64,000 nt of DNA from Uloborus plumipes (taxonomy: Eukaryota > Arthropoda > Arachnida > Araneae > Uloboridae): the NCBI GenBank assembly GCA_038373865.1, contig JAXGGA010002012.1, positions 1 to 64,000 on the forward strand, read 5' to 3'. Within the stretch, counting starts at the first letter, position 1, and every line of letters starts with the position of its first letter. This document shows positions 45,796-60,700 of this stretch, piece by piece. Below the pieces are notes generated by a model. The model had not been told where the DNA came from, did not search any database, and saw only the letters and a list, made by a program, of their open reading frames with translations. The position numbers and the translations under genes were made by a program.

Positions 45796-48700
45796 ATTTC
45801 CTCAGATTTGGGAGTTGGAATACTTTTGAAAAAGTAACGAAAGTTTTACCAAAGTCAACCCAACTAACTTCGGTGATAATTACTCATTCCTACTACGCGA
45901 AAAAATAGAAACATTGTCTACGTCGGAGGTCAACTCATCAGAGGATCACTATAGTGTAACTTTCACCAACAATACGAAGCCGATAAAGAGCGAAATTTAA
46001 CAGCCCGTTTTTCCGGCGTGACCTTGTACTTTACTAAATGTCGATACATAATGTGTTATGCTTACCCATATTTCTGGTAAAAAGACTCATACTGCCCATC
46101 AATTTGCAATTTGTTCATCAGTTCCTCTTTGATGGAAGTTTTCTCTTCTTTTAACTGTTTTGCATGCGACTTCTTTATAGCTTCTAAGGCTGCAAACAGA
46201 AAGGATGCATTAAATTGCACTATACGTACAGTAGGGCAATACTGGATTATTATTTGTTTTTTATATATTAAAAGGACTCCTTATTATTAAAAATATTACC
46301 CTTCAATGTTGCCTCAGCTTCTAATTCTAATGCTTTCTGCTTTTCGGCGTTCAAAAGAGCAACTTCATCTTTGTGACGCTTCTCCATCTCTGAAGTAATA
46401 CGATTATGAGAGTTTTCTATTGCGACTAGACCTTTTTTAAACATGTCCTGTGAAAGAGAAACATAAAAACTTGATTAAAACAAATTTTCTTAAAGTATGG
46501 TAGATTTTTAAGATTATGTTCGAGTTCCAATTTTCCGTCGTTTGAACACGAACACACAGCAAAGGACTTCGGGGTGTTATGTATTCAAAATCGGTTTCTT
46601 TTCAATTGACAAAATATAATTCAAACATGTAAAAAAAGCATATTTATTTCAAATGTAATGAATATCAGTAAAAACATTTTTATTTAAACTGTCAAATACA
46701 CAACAAAAAAAACATTCAAACAGTTTTAAAAAAGTGTTTTTCTCTTTAAAATCAGAAAGTACTCACACAAAAAGAAAGGAAAACATCGTAGTAACAAGTT
46801 AAAATATATATTTACACAGTACAACGAACAAAAATATTTCTACGATTTTTATAAATACTGTGAAAACACTGACCTTTACATCTTCAATTTCCCTTTTATA
46901 AATTTCGCAAATAGTATTGTCTTCAATGTTGTCATACTTAAGGCGAAGTTTTTGCTCATACAAGTTCTTAAAATTTTGTATTTTATCTTCGTATTCACTC
47001 TGAAAAATAAAATATCGTATAAAACAAGTAATATTTCAGAGCAAAAAATAAACTTGAAATATAAATGGAAAAACTTTACAAATTAAAAGTATAAAAAATT
47101 AAACCTTAGTGTAAAAATATTAATATGAGTCTTTATAAATTTTATGAAATATGAAAGGTTACAAAATAATTAATTTAGTTTATGGAAAACGAGTTACTAA
47201 TTTTATGAAATCATATCATAATATTGCCAATAAACCACTAGTAGAAGACACTAACCACATGTTAAACGTTTATCACAGCCGTATGAGCTTCTACCATAGT
47301 TAAACGAAACTTCTCTTTCAATCTTTATTCATTTAGTTAAGTTAAGTAAGTCATTTAGTTAGCACTTATTGTTACGTATTCTCTTCTAACATGGTACTTC
47401 GATGAAAGTGCTGGGGATCGAACTAACACAACCTAGACAAGAAAGACCTCCTGTTGTGCAGCATTCGTAGGCCGTTTTTTTCGTTGCTTCAATAAAACTC
47501 GATACCTGTTATTTGGAACAGCAATGCAGAGTGAAAAAATGCAGGTACTGTCTTATTTCTTAGGTAAAACCTTCCGCATATTTACACATGCACCAGGTCT
47601 TCTCTGATCTTACCAAAATAGGGGTGATAAGTAAGATTACAATAAGGGGAAGAACAATAAGAATTTTGAGTTATATCAAACAACGTCGAACGATGCTAAT
47701 TTCAACTACATAGTTAAGTTGAATATGTCAAAAGGATAGCAAAAATGCAAGTTTTAAATTCAAAACTTCGGAAAGTTCCCACTCACAACCCATCACCCCT
47801 TTTTCGAGTGGAATGATTCGCGAGTGTTAGTCGCAGCGTTCATGGAAGAACTATAATTAATGAATCGTTTGAATCTTCTTTTAAAATGAACTGACTATTC
47901 AACAGTGCATTGTGGCGTTCAGTTGCTGTTACGTGAGTTATAGAAGAAGCTTAAGGCATCATTGCATTAGGCCACTCTCCAAAAACACTAAATAATAATC
48001 GGTACAATATAAGGACGGATCTAGAAATGTTTCACGGGAAGGGGCGATTGGTTTTATTACGTATCCTTAACTACACATTTTGGTTCACGAATGTTAATGG
48101 AAAGGTGCGGCGTTTAAGGCTTAAATAATGCTTTTTTAAACATACTTTTAATCGCTGGAGTTCGGAAACTGTAGACTCCAATTCATCTTCCTTTTTTCTT
48201 AGAGCTTGTTCATGCTCTTCATTCTAAATTCAAAAATAAATAAATCAATAAGAAACAATTTTCACAATTTTAACGAGGAATACATTTACCATTAACTGTT
48301 TCGTAGCTCGTAGTGCAACATTGGTTATTTCCATTTCGACGAAACGTAACGTAGATCCAAACTGCGTAACTTTGATTATAATAAGGGCAATTCCATGGTG
48401 TCGGACGTAAAAACGAAGAAATATTTTTTAGTTTTAGTTCCATTTATCAAATATAAACTGAATAGAAATGATTAAGTTGGTATTCAAAATACTCGCTACA
48501 TCATAATGAATAAAAAATCATGTTAGTTTTTTAAAATAGATCTCTTAAATAGAAATTAAGAAGATTTAAAGAGTTGGTGTCGGACGTAAACGCACAAATA
48601 GTAAAATTGGAGATTCACTTAAAATTTACTGAAACTCTGCGAATTGGCTTACCTTTTAATTTCAAAAACAGCTAAGATCGATAGTATACTTATGATTAAA

Positions 48701-51700
48701 GCATATTTTACAGTTTTTTAATGATATTGTTTTGAATAAAATGAACTTGGAACTACTTTTACCTTGGTGTCGGACGTAAATTTGCGGTGTCGGACGTAAA
48801 CTCTTCGAATTGGACCTAAACCGTTGTTCTTAAATGCAATGATTACAGTTTTAAATAAGAAAATTAGCTTAAATTTTATTCCTAGGTCACACATATTATT
48901 TTTTAACATTTAAAAGGGTTCATCAAATTTAAACTGCCCCCTTTTTCCTGTTGGGATCGGAGGACGAATACGTTTATAATGTCCCGTAATTTGTAAAATA
49001 TTTTGTCCTCAGTTCTTGGCCATTTAAAATAACCTTTTGAACTATGCATAACTGATACTACAATGTAATTTTTTTGGTGATACATCCAAGACAAAGCATG
49101 GCATCATGCGTTACCACAACCCAGTCATTGATGTTTACTGTATCAAGATCTGCAGATTCTTCGATCCTGGAATTAAAACAGCTTTCCAGTGATGATGCAA
49201 ATGCTTTGTATCTATGTGTATATCTTTTGCTGGAATATACTTTATGTGCATATTTGGATTTAAAAGTGCTGAAACTTGAGAAAATTGCTCCGCTTTTGTC
49301 ACCGTCATTTTTCCTGCTTTAACGCGGTGCCAAACGATTTTTTCACAGTGCCTCCTATGGCATCAACCACCATCAACCAGCAAATATGAATATTAATCAG
49401 TACACTGATAAAAAATGTAAGCATCCACTTGTACAAATACAACTACGAAATCCATGTATTCTGACTCTTTGCGAAACAGAATACAGGTTGTGTTGTGATG
49501 ATCTAGCCTTTAAAACTTTAGATGAATACTTAAAAGTTGGGTTGCTGTTCTTTTCAAAGCAATAATATGTATATGCACTTTTTATTAATTCAAGAGTTCC
49601 CAGAACAACTCAGATGCATTGTAAGTGTCTTAATATAAATGTCTCATGAGGAGAAAAAAAACTTTTAAAGCATTATTCTGAAGCAAAATTTACTATTTAA
49701 TAAGTAAATTTAAAGTATATGTATGCACAGTAAAGTCAAAATTATCATTTTTTTTAATCATGCTTCACTTTAACTTTGTAATTAAAAGCAAAATATGGAG
49801 AATCACAGTTGTAAACAAGTGTTATATAAGGAATGTAACAGTGTCGGACGTAAACGGTGTCGGACGTAAAAAAATTCTTTACGTCCGACACCTAGATTTT
49901 AATTGAAAATATTTACTTGTCACAAAATGTTAATAGGTTACATCAATGAGACCAAAGATCTTACTTTGCATACAAAGTTAGATGTATGTAGCTTTAAAAT
50001 TATTGGCCCAGCATAATTAATCGTACATTTTGGTGTCGGACGTAAAACACTTAATGTGCCCCATGAGAATTCTGTCACAAATCAAAATGAATTATATTCT
50101 CACACATTTTTGCAACATCACCTGTTGTACATTGAATATGTAAACAGTTATTCGTCTTAATTCCTAATTTTAGTATGCATATTTTGGAAAAAACAGAGCT
50201 TCTTTGAGAGTCGTCAAATGTAGTTTGAAAACGCTCTGGATGTTGACCTTATTTTGACCTCTTGTAACTTAGTTAAAACTTAAGTTATCAAAATTTAGAC
50301 ATGAGTTTCAAAATATGCAACTCTTTACCTTTAAAATGATACCTTGTTTGTTTAGAAATATTAATTTTGAAAATTTGACCATCTGGTTGACCTTATCGTG
50401 GAATTGCCCATAAGCATCTTGTAGATCAGTGGTTCCCAACCCAGTTGTCTGCAGCCCGCTCAGCCTGATAGTGAATTACCACGGATCACCCAATTACGTT
50501 ATTTTTGTACAACCTATCAGTTGTAACTTAATTCAAGGCTGTGTTATCGCAAAACAAAATAAAAAACAAATTAGTATTTTTAATTGAGGAACTATCATAA
50601 TTAACAGCATGATCACGTGATCTCTGACTGCAGACTACCTCCAGCATACCTATAGTCATGATGCGTTAACCTATCATAATTCTGCAGTACTAGATGTAAG
50701 GGGGAGCAAGCCAGGGGGCTGTAAATTCACTCTGTCTGTGTTTTGTTCATTAAAACTCAATATACAAACTTGAAGGATAATTGGTAGGGGTGGCAGTTTT
50801 AAGATTTGCTGAGGCTTGAAAATATGGCAGTCTGACACTGTAATGGCGTCAAAAGCTCGTTTTTTACAATATCGAAAAATTATTATGATTGTGCTGCCGT
50901 ATGTTCTAATAATTATGCAAAAGATGATTTATACATATCTGATATTAATCAAGATTAATGTATTTTGTGTTTACTTAATGTTACTCAACGAAAGTTGTAA
51001 TTTTGATTTAATCACAGGAAAATATACGGGAACCATTAAGACTACTCATAATAGAAGGTTTAAGCAAGCTATCGAATAGAAGTATTTTTATATTTTAAAT
51101 AATAGTCATTCCCGCAGCGTTATTACTCTCACCTTAATTGCTCCTCCCTAAATCGTAACACAAGTCTACATATTGAGTCATTCCATGGCAAGTGGACTAG
51201 TGGTCCCTACCCGACCACCTCCGATTTGGATCAAATTTTACAGATGTGTAGACATACCTATGAAACTAACCTGTGCAAATTTTTAACTTCCAAGATCTAA
51301 ATCTGGAGGAGCTAAGATCCCGCAAAAAATGTGGTCCAAAATGGCGGATGAGCTTCGTGAAACGAGTTGTAATGTTTAGGTCAAGGTTGCAGAAAATTTT
51401 ATCACAGTGGAAACCTAACATTTTTGGAGCTTAAAGTACTTTTGGTTGTCAACACTCTCCAGTATATTTTGTGAGATTTTGCTCTCATTAGGTTTTGTGT
51501 AGCACGCGCCTAAACTTGCGAAAAAACGCGGTGGGCAATTTTTTTCCTAGATTTCAGGTTATCATAAATTTTTAACTAAAAAACTTCAAAGGTTTATACT
51601 TCGTAGTTTTACTGTCCAAATACTTGTTTTTAATGTTTTACAGCTGCAGAGCTTGAATATTGTATTTGTAAAATATGTTGGCACCCTAAGTGTCGATGAA

Positions 51701-54700
51701 AACGCTTCTCTTGAAAAATCGCCTGTTTTCAACTCACTATATCTCAGGTTTGTCACCTTCGACTATTTTTTCGTTGGCACCATTAGAAAGAACAGATTTT
51801 TTCCTATCGAAATAAGTTTTATTTTTTCGATGGTGTTCTTTCGAATAAGGATGAAAAAATTAGCTTGAAATACTGTCTGTTATGAAGAATTGGCATAATT
51901 AGGCTAAGACTGCAGAAAATTTTATCACACTAGAGGCCTAATATTTTTGGAGTTTAAAGCACTTTTGGTTGTCAATACTCTCCAGTATTTTTTGTGAGAT
52001 TGAGCTAATTAAATTTTGTGTAGCACGCATGTTAACTTACGAAAAAACGCGGTGGCAATCTTTTTCCTGGATTCATAAATTTTTAACCTAACAAATTCAA
52101 AGGTTCATATTTCGTAGTTCTATTGTCCAAATACTTTGTTTTAATGTTTTATAGCTGCAGAGCTTAAATATTGATTTTATAAAAGATATTGTAGTCCAAA
52201 GTGTTTATCAAAATCATTTTAGTGAAAAATCGCTTGTTTTCAACTCACTATCTCAGTTTTGTCACCTCTCATCGTTTTTTCGTTGGCGCCATTAGAAAGA
52301 ACAGATTTTTTCCTATCGAAATGGTGTTCTTTCGAATAAGGAGAAAAAAATAAGCTTGAAATACTGACAGTTATGAAGAATTGGCATAATTAGACTATGA
52401 CTGCAGACAATTTTATTACACTGGAAGCCTAATATTTTTGGGAATCTAAAGTGCATTTGGTTGTTCATATAAATATTCTGATAGGAAAAAATCTTTATTT
52501 ATAGTGGTACTAACGAAAAGATGATAGAAGGTTACAAACCTGAGTTACAGTTCATTGAAATCAAGTTATTTTTCAAACAGGAATTGCCAATACTTTTCAT
52601 GAATGCTACACAAAAGCTAATGAGCTTGAACTCAAATAATTATTAGAATCTATTAACAACTAAGTGTACTTTAAGTTGTTAAAAATTCGGACTTCTATTG
52701 TAAAATTTTCTGCAGTCTTAGCCTAATTATGCCAATTCTTCATAACTGACAACACTTCGAGCAATTTTTTTTCCTTATTCGAAAGAGCACCATCGAAAAA
52801 AAACTGATTTCTATAGGAAAAAATCTGTTCTTTCTAATGGTGCCAACGAAAAAAAAAATGGTGGAAGGTGACAAACCTGAGATACAGTGAGTTGAAAACA
52901 GGCGATTTTTTACTAAAATGATTTCGATACACACTTTGGACGACAATATCATTTACAAAATCAACATTTAAGCTCTGCAGCTATAAAACATTAAAACCAA
53001 GTATTTGGACAATAGAACTACGAAATATGAACCTTGTAATTTTTTTGGTTAAAAATTTATAAATCCAGGAAAAAGATTGCCCACCGCGTTTTTTCGTAAG
53101 TTAACATGCGTGCTACACAAAATTTAATAAGCTCAATCTCACAAAAAATACTGGAGAGTATTGACAACCAAAAGTACTTTAAGCTCCAAAAATATTAGGC
53201 CCGCAGTGTGATAAAATTTTCTGCAGTCTTAGCCTAATTATGCCAATTCTTCATAACAGACAGTATTTTAAGCTAATTTTTTCATCCTTATTCGAAAGAA
53301 CACCATCGAAAAAAAAAACTTATTTCGATAGGAAAAAATCTGTTCTTTCTAATGGTGCCAACGAAAAAATAGTCGAAGGTGACAAACCTGAGATATAGTG
53401 AGTTGAAAACAGGCGATTTTTCAAGAGAAGCGTTTTCATCGACACTTAGGGTGCCAACATATTTTACAAATACAATATTCAAGCTCTGCAGCTGTAAAAC
53501 ATTAAAAACAAGTATTTGGACAGTAAAACTACGAAGTATAAACCTTTGAAGTTTTTTAGTTAAAAATTTATGATAACCTGAAATCTAGGAAAAAAATTGC
53601 CCACCGCGTTTTTTCGCAAGTTTAGGCGCGTGCTACTCAAAACCTAATGAGAGCAAAATCTCACAAAATATACTGGAGAGTGTTGACAACCAAAAGTACT
53701 TTAAGCTCCAAAAATGTTAGGCTTCCACTGTGATAAAATTTTCTGCAACCTTGACTCGCACCATTTTCTGCAACCATTGCAACTCGTTGCACGAAACTCA
53801 TCCGCCATTTTGAACCATATTTTTTGCGGGATCCTAGCTCCTCCAGATTTGGATCTTGGAAGCTAAAAATTTGCACAGGTTAGTTTCATAGGGATGTCCA
53901 CACCTCTGTAAAATCTGATCCAAATCGGAGATGGTTGAGTGGGGACGATTTGAAAAACTGGTCCAGTTGACGTGGAATGACTCTATTACCAAACCAAGCT
54001 AAAGTTTCCAATCTAGTCGAGCAAATTTCTCATAAATCCCGTTATTAAGTGTCTTTTTCCGAAAACCACGCAAAACAGGAGTTGATTTTCTTTCTTTCTT
54101 TCTTTCTTTTTTTTTTTTTTTTTGCTATAGTGGAAGGTTTTTTCAAAATGATGCCTTTCTTAAAACGCTTGAAGTACGAGGCTGTTATATGGCGCACCAA
54201 CACACACAAACACACAAAAAAAAAAAAAAAAACAAGAAGAAGAGCAATGATTAAATAAATAAATGCATACATATTGCACAGCAGATAAAGATAAAATTAC
54301 TTTTAAATATTAGCGATATATGTCGTAATGAATATATGTCGTAATGTCGATGTTACAAAAACAACACAGCCAACAAACTCAGAGAAAACCCTTATGTGCC
54401 AAACATTTCACATTGGAACATTTACTTAAAAGTCGCCGAATCGGAGGTTTTTCGCAGCCGCACTATTAAAATTCCCCATGTAAGGAAAAACAAGAATCAC
54501 AGCAATAAATTTTCCACTTACTCTTTACCAGGCAAAGAGCGGATGTTATTGATAACATGAAAGTTAAAATATAAACGAGTTTTTTTCCGAAATTTTCTAC
54601 TCCCTGGATTATGCTGGCCTATTGAATTCCATTCATAAAAGTACTTAATGTAATAAAAAAGAAAAAATCCCTTTTGTTTTCTTGAAGCTAATACTACTAA

Positions 54701-57700
54701 GAGTCCAGTAACAACGAAAAACTAATTGCAGATCCCCCCTCTTTCATTTCTTTCTCTCTTTTGTTTACAAAGCCTCTAATTACGTATAGAGCTTTTAAAA
54801 GTTAATAAATGCATGCAAAGTAACTTACATTGCTTTGAAGTCTTTCTTCTAAGATGTCAAGCTCGTTACGAAAGTTATTGGCCAGCGAATTTAATTCGGA
54901 CTGATGCTCCTTCTCTAAAACATTCAGTTGAACTTGAAGCCTTTCACACTGTGAACACGTCCGATTACTGTATTCCATCTCACTTTTCTTGTTCAACATG
55001 TTTTCGGTAAAATTGTTAAGACAACTTGCACAGGTACTAAGGGTTAAATAATTTTCTGTCTCAAATTGAAGACCAGGCAGTACAGGTTTAGGTTCACAAT
55101 AATGATCGTTACTGTTATCAACCGCCTCGATTTTTGTTTGGGATAGTATGGCGTTCAATACAATGCACTGAGAGCAGTCAAGAAGTTTACCATTAGCAAA
55201 AAAGTTCGTCTTTGTTGAGTAATTCCTCTTCAGTTGGGTAATCCATTTCTCGTGAGGCACACTATCGGAAGTTATAAAATTTTTATTTTCTAAAATAAAA
55301 GACATACCTATTTCAAACACTACGCTAGCAATGTAAAGAAATGATAGCTCCAGTACAGCTGAAGTTATTTCTGTATGAGATGCAATACTAAGTTCTGAAA
55401 TGGGAACTGTTAACTCATTAATCATAGGACATCGTTCCTTAAGATCGACAAGAAAAGTTTGAAAGGTGTAAGATAAAGCTTTATGTGTCTCTAAGCACCA
55501 CAAATGAATGACGTCATATTCTGCTTTAAGAATATGTAATGATTGACTTTGCAAGGAGCACAGTTGCATTTCTGCAGTCTGGAAAACACTTGAGGCTATC
55601 GAAGTAATATACCTAAGCATTGGTGTGACTTTCTTAGAATTGTCTGCATCATCTTGAACAGGAACATCAGAGAAAGTATCCCACAAAGCTATAAATCTTT
55701 TGTTCTTAGCTTTATCGCACAACTCCAAAATTTCATCGTGCTGATTTTTCAGTTCTGATAGTTTTTCCTCACAAGTAGAGAATAAACTTTCCTGATTGGT
55801 TGAATGCAATAGCTTATTTAACAGAGGGCAAAACCTTTTTAGCTGAGGAATTTCAGTAGTTAAGCGAATTATTCCTGATATGTCCGATTTTTTGTTACTA
55901 ATGAAAATATTGCATAACAGTTTGCTAATTACACTGAAAGACCAATCAGCAACATTAAGTTTCAATAAGGAATCAATAAATGAAGCGGAATTAATCCTTT
56001 CAAAAACATTCGAGACTTCAGAAAAAAGTAAAACAAAGTAGTATGTAAGTCTAGACTCCGAAGATTTTATATCTTCAGGCACAGAACTATATAGAACATC
56101 TAACACTTCATTTACACAAGTAATAAGTTTACATTTTTCTTCATTTTCTTCGGATTCAAACTTTAGTGAGGAGATAGTGCTTAGAGATGATTTGAACCAA
56201 TGAAAGAGTGAGTGCAATTTCTGAGTAAACGCTCTTTCCAAGTCGGAAAAAGTTTTAGGTATTTCATCTGAACTTCTGCTGAAACCGTTAGGTCCATTTT
56301 TGGTTAGTGTAACAGTTCGCCAATCGTCTGAATCGTCGAAAGAACTAGATCCTTCACTGTCCCGGACTTGTACGCAAATTTTAGGCTTTTGGGAATTGTT
56401 TTCAACGATTTGTGATTGTTCTGAAACTTTCTCATCAACCGTTTTTACTCTAGCTCCTAAACTTTGCAGCCGAGCAAATAACCCGTTACTTAGTTGGTGC
56501 TTTGAAGGTGAATGAGCTTGTTCAACGATTTCATTTGTTTCCTGCGATGAAGAAGCTTCTGATTCAGCATCAGATGATCCTTTCCTTATCGATGATTCAA
56601 TTTCAGTCATTTTCACTTCAAGCTCAGAAAGTTTCGACTCGTATTCTTTGGATAAAGAAAGCACGTCCTTATTTTTCAACGAACTTTTCCTCTTCTCTTG
56701 CTTATATTCATCTTTGGCAACTTTTTGTTTCAACTGTCTGTAATTTCTCTCTGCGATTGTAAATTTACCAGTAAGATCGTCAATTTTAGCTGTCATGAGG
56801 GTGATTTGAGATTCGTAACTCTGCTCTTTTATCTTCATGTCTTGCTGAATTTTGTAAGAAAACATCTCTAAGTTGTCGAAACTAGAATGGGCTTCTCTGA
56901 GTTCTTCTCTAAGTTTTCGTATTTCTTCTTTAGCAGCAATTAGTTTCGATCTAAATTTAGAACAAGTATAACACCCATCTTCGGATTTAGTCCCTTCTGA
57001 GTACGGTCCAAAAACATCTTCGGATTTAATTTTTCCATAATAAGTGTCAGCTTCTGAGAATTCAGTTTCGGTCATGTCTTCTTCCGATTTAGATAGCCGT
57101 TCATGGTTAGAATCTGGTATTGAACCTGCGCTGTATGTTTCTTTAGAATGACAAGAATTGGTCGATGAATAACATAAATTATTTTCATTTATTATATTAT
57201 GAAGAGAAAGAATCATATCCAAGTCATCATCATGGTAATTTGAACATGAAGTATCCTGAAAAAAAAAATGAAAGACCTAAATCAGTCATTGGGGATACAA
57301 AAAGCAAACGTGATCAAGAATTAATAATAATAACATATATTGCAGTTTGTACGCTGTAAATAGTTTAGAAATATCTTAAATCAGCAACGTATAATTACCT
57401 CATCCTCGTCGACAATTGAAAAATACTCCGACTGGTCATCGCTGGAAGAAGATTCTGCAGGTCCATCTTCCTCCAAACTTTGCAATGAGATGAGACTAGA
57501 CGGTGAAGAGATCCTATCAGAATAACTGTAATTATGTTCAGGTAATATTATTTCCGTCTTGATGAAATCTTCTTTGGATTCTGAGCTCCACAAGTTCGTG
57601 GCGTACTGGATAGCTTGTATCCACGTGAACCGCATCTCTTCTGTTTCTGCAGCCAAGATATGTTTTTTGCCATCCCACATCTGAAAGAATCATTCCTTAG

Positions 57701-60700
57701 TTAGAACGATAGTTTGATTAAAGTTTTTTTCCTTGCAAGTGCGAACTTTGACCTCATTAAAGTTTTCCAAACGAAATATATTTAAGTAATGATGTTCATC
57801 AAATTGCGTTTAAAATGACATCTAAATAAAGAATCGAGAACTGGGGGAAATTTAATCCAAGAAAACTTCTTCTGGAATTATTCCTAATTCGTAAGAGTTG
57901 AAAACTTTCTTAAATATTATGCATTTACTCATTTATTTATTCATTTATTACTATTTTGTTGATGATAAGCATTTCCTAACAGAATCAAAACATCCAGTAA
58001 ATGGAAACTTTGAATCTTCTCGAGTTATTTGAAACAAATGAATCAAACATAGAGCGTCTTAATATGAGAAATATAACAAATAAAATTCAAAAACATAAAA
58101 GCAAAAGCAACACTCGTGAATTTCTTATTATAGGGGAAAATTTTTAATAAAACAGGCACAATATTTTGAACACGTCTAATTAACCATACCTGGATACAAA
58201 TAGAAATCATTTTAATAAGTTAAACCAATTATTTCACACAAGCCATTCAAATCTGCAGAATTCGAGGGAAAATACGCAGTTAGGTACATACCAATAAGCA
58301 AAATGCGCAATGTCTGTCAGATTCACATTCTCGAATGCTGCTCACTTGGTTGAGATCTAAAATGCCATCCATGATACCACAATGTTCAGCAGAAGGGTCT
58401 CTGTAGTAAGTAAGCGTAGAATCCTTCAAAACGAACCAATGTTTTGACCATTCTTTGGTTAAAGTTTGACGAAGAATCCATCCTGTTTTCATAAACACAC
58501 CCTACAAGAATGCATAATTAGATATAAGTTGATGCTGTTTTGATTTTGAAAATGGCTATGAATATATTCTGTTCATTGAAAAAGTACCGTTTTAACAGTA
58601 ATTTGCGGAAAAACATTTAAATAAACATACAAATCTTCTTTTATGTTTCTCCAAGCAAGTATATAAATATTAAGAGGGAAAATTTTAACAAGATCTTTGT
58701 AGAAATATCCATGCATTTTTCTGCATTAAAAAAACATACAGAAAAAAAGACGTAATTAACTAAATAAAGAGAAATATTTACTTACCTGTGGATTACCCTC
58801 ATTACTGGTATCTGCAGCTACACCCTCATGTTCAACTCGAGCCTAGTAGAAAAGGAAATTTACTGTAGTATACTAACAGCATTTGTTATATATATTACAG
58901 AAATGATTCAAACTTAAATTAAGAGCTAAATTAGAAGTCTCAATTTAATTGTTTCGTTTTCGTGCGAAAACGGAACCATCAATTTCTTATTTCACTCATT
59001 CAATTAATATGTAATGAATTTCATTTAATGCGCAATTAGCCCGTTAAAAAAACTTTTTTCACACGCTTACATGCGTACACACTTCTTTGAGTGTGCAAAA
59101 ATATTTTAAGAATGCAAGACGATATTAAATTTCCCATATATTATTCGCTTAAAATGCAACGAGACTCGTAAGTTAAACAAATGCATAAAAGAAAAGTAAA
59201 TAAATAAGCAAACCATTACTGAATCAAATATGAATGACGCAGACTTAATAGAAGAATTTCAAAAAATCAATACAAACAGTTTCATTAATTTCGTTCAAAA
59301 AACCTACACTTTATGATAATAAGATTTCTTCATGTAAAATGTGATTGAGTGATAAATCGAGCTTGAAACTTTGCTTACACTGTCCTCCCTGCCCTTAGCG
59401 AACTAAACAAAGTTTACACCCACTCATCCAACAGCAATTGCCGACCACGTACCGTCAACCAACAAATGAAAATAACAGCAGTTTGTAAACAATATGTTTA
59501 AGTAATACAGTGAACTCTCACTCATACGCCGCCTAATTTATGCGCCTTTTTAGCCTACTTTCCAGTTAAAATTAAATAAAGACGAAAAAAGTATTAAATG
59601 TGGCTTAATGCATCCAAAAAATATCGCCAAGTCCAAAAAAAAAAAAGTCAAAAAGTAACAAAAAAGAAAAATTAATATTGAAAAATTAAAAATTGGAAAG
59701 TAGGGTATTGAGATTAGTAATTTGTGTCGGTCGGTCGGTCTGTTTGTCGGTCGGTCGGTCTGTCTGTTTGTCGGTCGGTCGGTCTGTCTGTCCTCCCCCC
59801 CCTAAAACTTTTGAATGAACATTCCGATTTGAACAAACTTTTTTTTGTTGGAAAGATCTCGGCGAGTACAGCTCATTCCCATATTTGATTTTTCGATTTG
59901 AACAATTTTTGGTTCAACTTTGAACCGTTCAAACAACCTGTCCCGCGATGCTAACTTTTGAGTGTACAGTCCGATTTGAACAAACCTTTTTTTTGTTCGA
60001 AAGATCTTATCAAGGATACTTCATTACCGTATTTACATTTCCAAATTGAACAGTTTTCGTTCAACATTGAACCGCTCAAGCAAGCTGTCCCCCTCTAATA
60101 ACTTTTGAATGAACATTCCGATTTGGACAAACTTTTTTTTTGTTCAAAGGATCTCAGCAAGGATACTTCATTACCGTATTTAAATTTTCAATTTGAACAT
60201 TTTTTCGTTCAACATTGAACCGTTGAAGCAACCTTTCCCCACCTAATAACTTTTGAGTGAACCGTCCGAATGGATTTTTTTTTTTTTGCTTGAAAGATCT
60301 CGGAGAGGCTCATTCCCATATTTCGCTTTTAGATTTGAACCATTTTTCGTTCAATATTGAACCGTTCAGAAAAAAAATGTAACATTAGGTCTACGGGGAA
60401 TTTAAGTTGAACATTGATCCTGAACTTAAAGTCGGATTTCCTTCAAACTAACTTTGTAAGAAAATGGTTTTGATAAATAATGTATTTAAAGTACTTTTCT
60501 GAATAATCTTCTGTGAGGACTCTGATTCCAACTCCGACTCCGTAAACATGGCGGAAATGCAGGCTGAGAAAAAAATGACTGACTGTGCAGACGATTTTTT
60601 GTTTATTTATTCATTTGTTTTATTTTATTTATTTTTTTATTATTATTACTTTTTTTTTGGCAGACGATTGTTTTTTTGTAACAAACATTTTTCATTCACG

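Noticed and set aside
45577..45837. Open frames of Tyr-Ile repeats
   Set aside because: Translation of a TA microsatellite.
47395..47475. tRNA-like B box (GTTCGATCCCC) on the minus strand
   Set aside because: No convincing A box or tRNA stems; too weak to call a tRNA or SINE.
50423..50460. CAGTGGTTCCCAACC, a hAT-like end
   Set aside because: No inverted partner or target duplication was found nearby, so no element is called.
51653..53482. Repeated frames starting NIVFVKYVG
   Set aside because: Present on opposite strands because they lie in palindrome arms; the other unit copies are frameshifted and no start or splice context exists.
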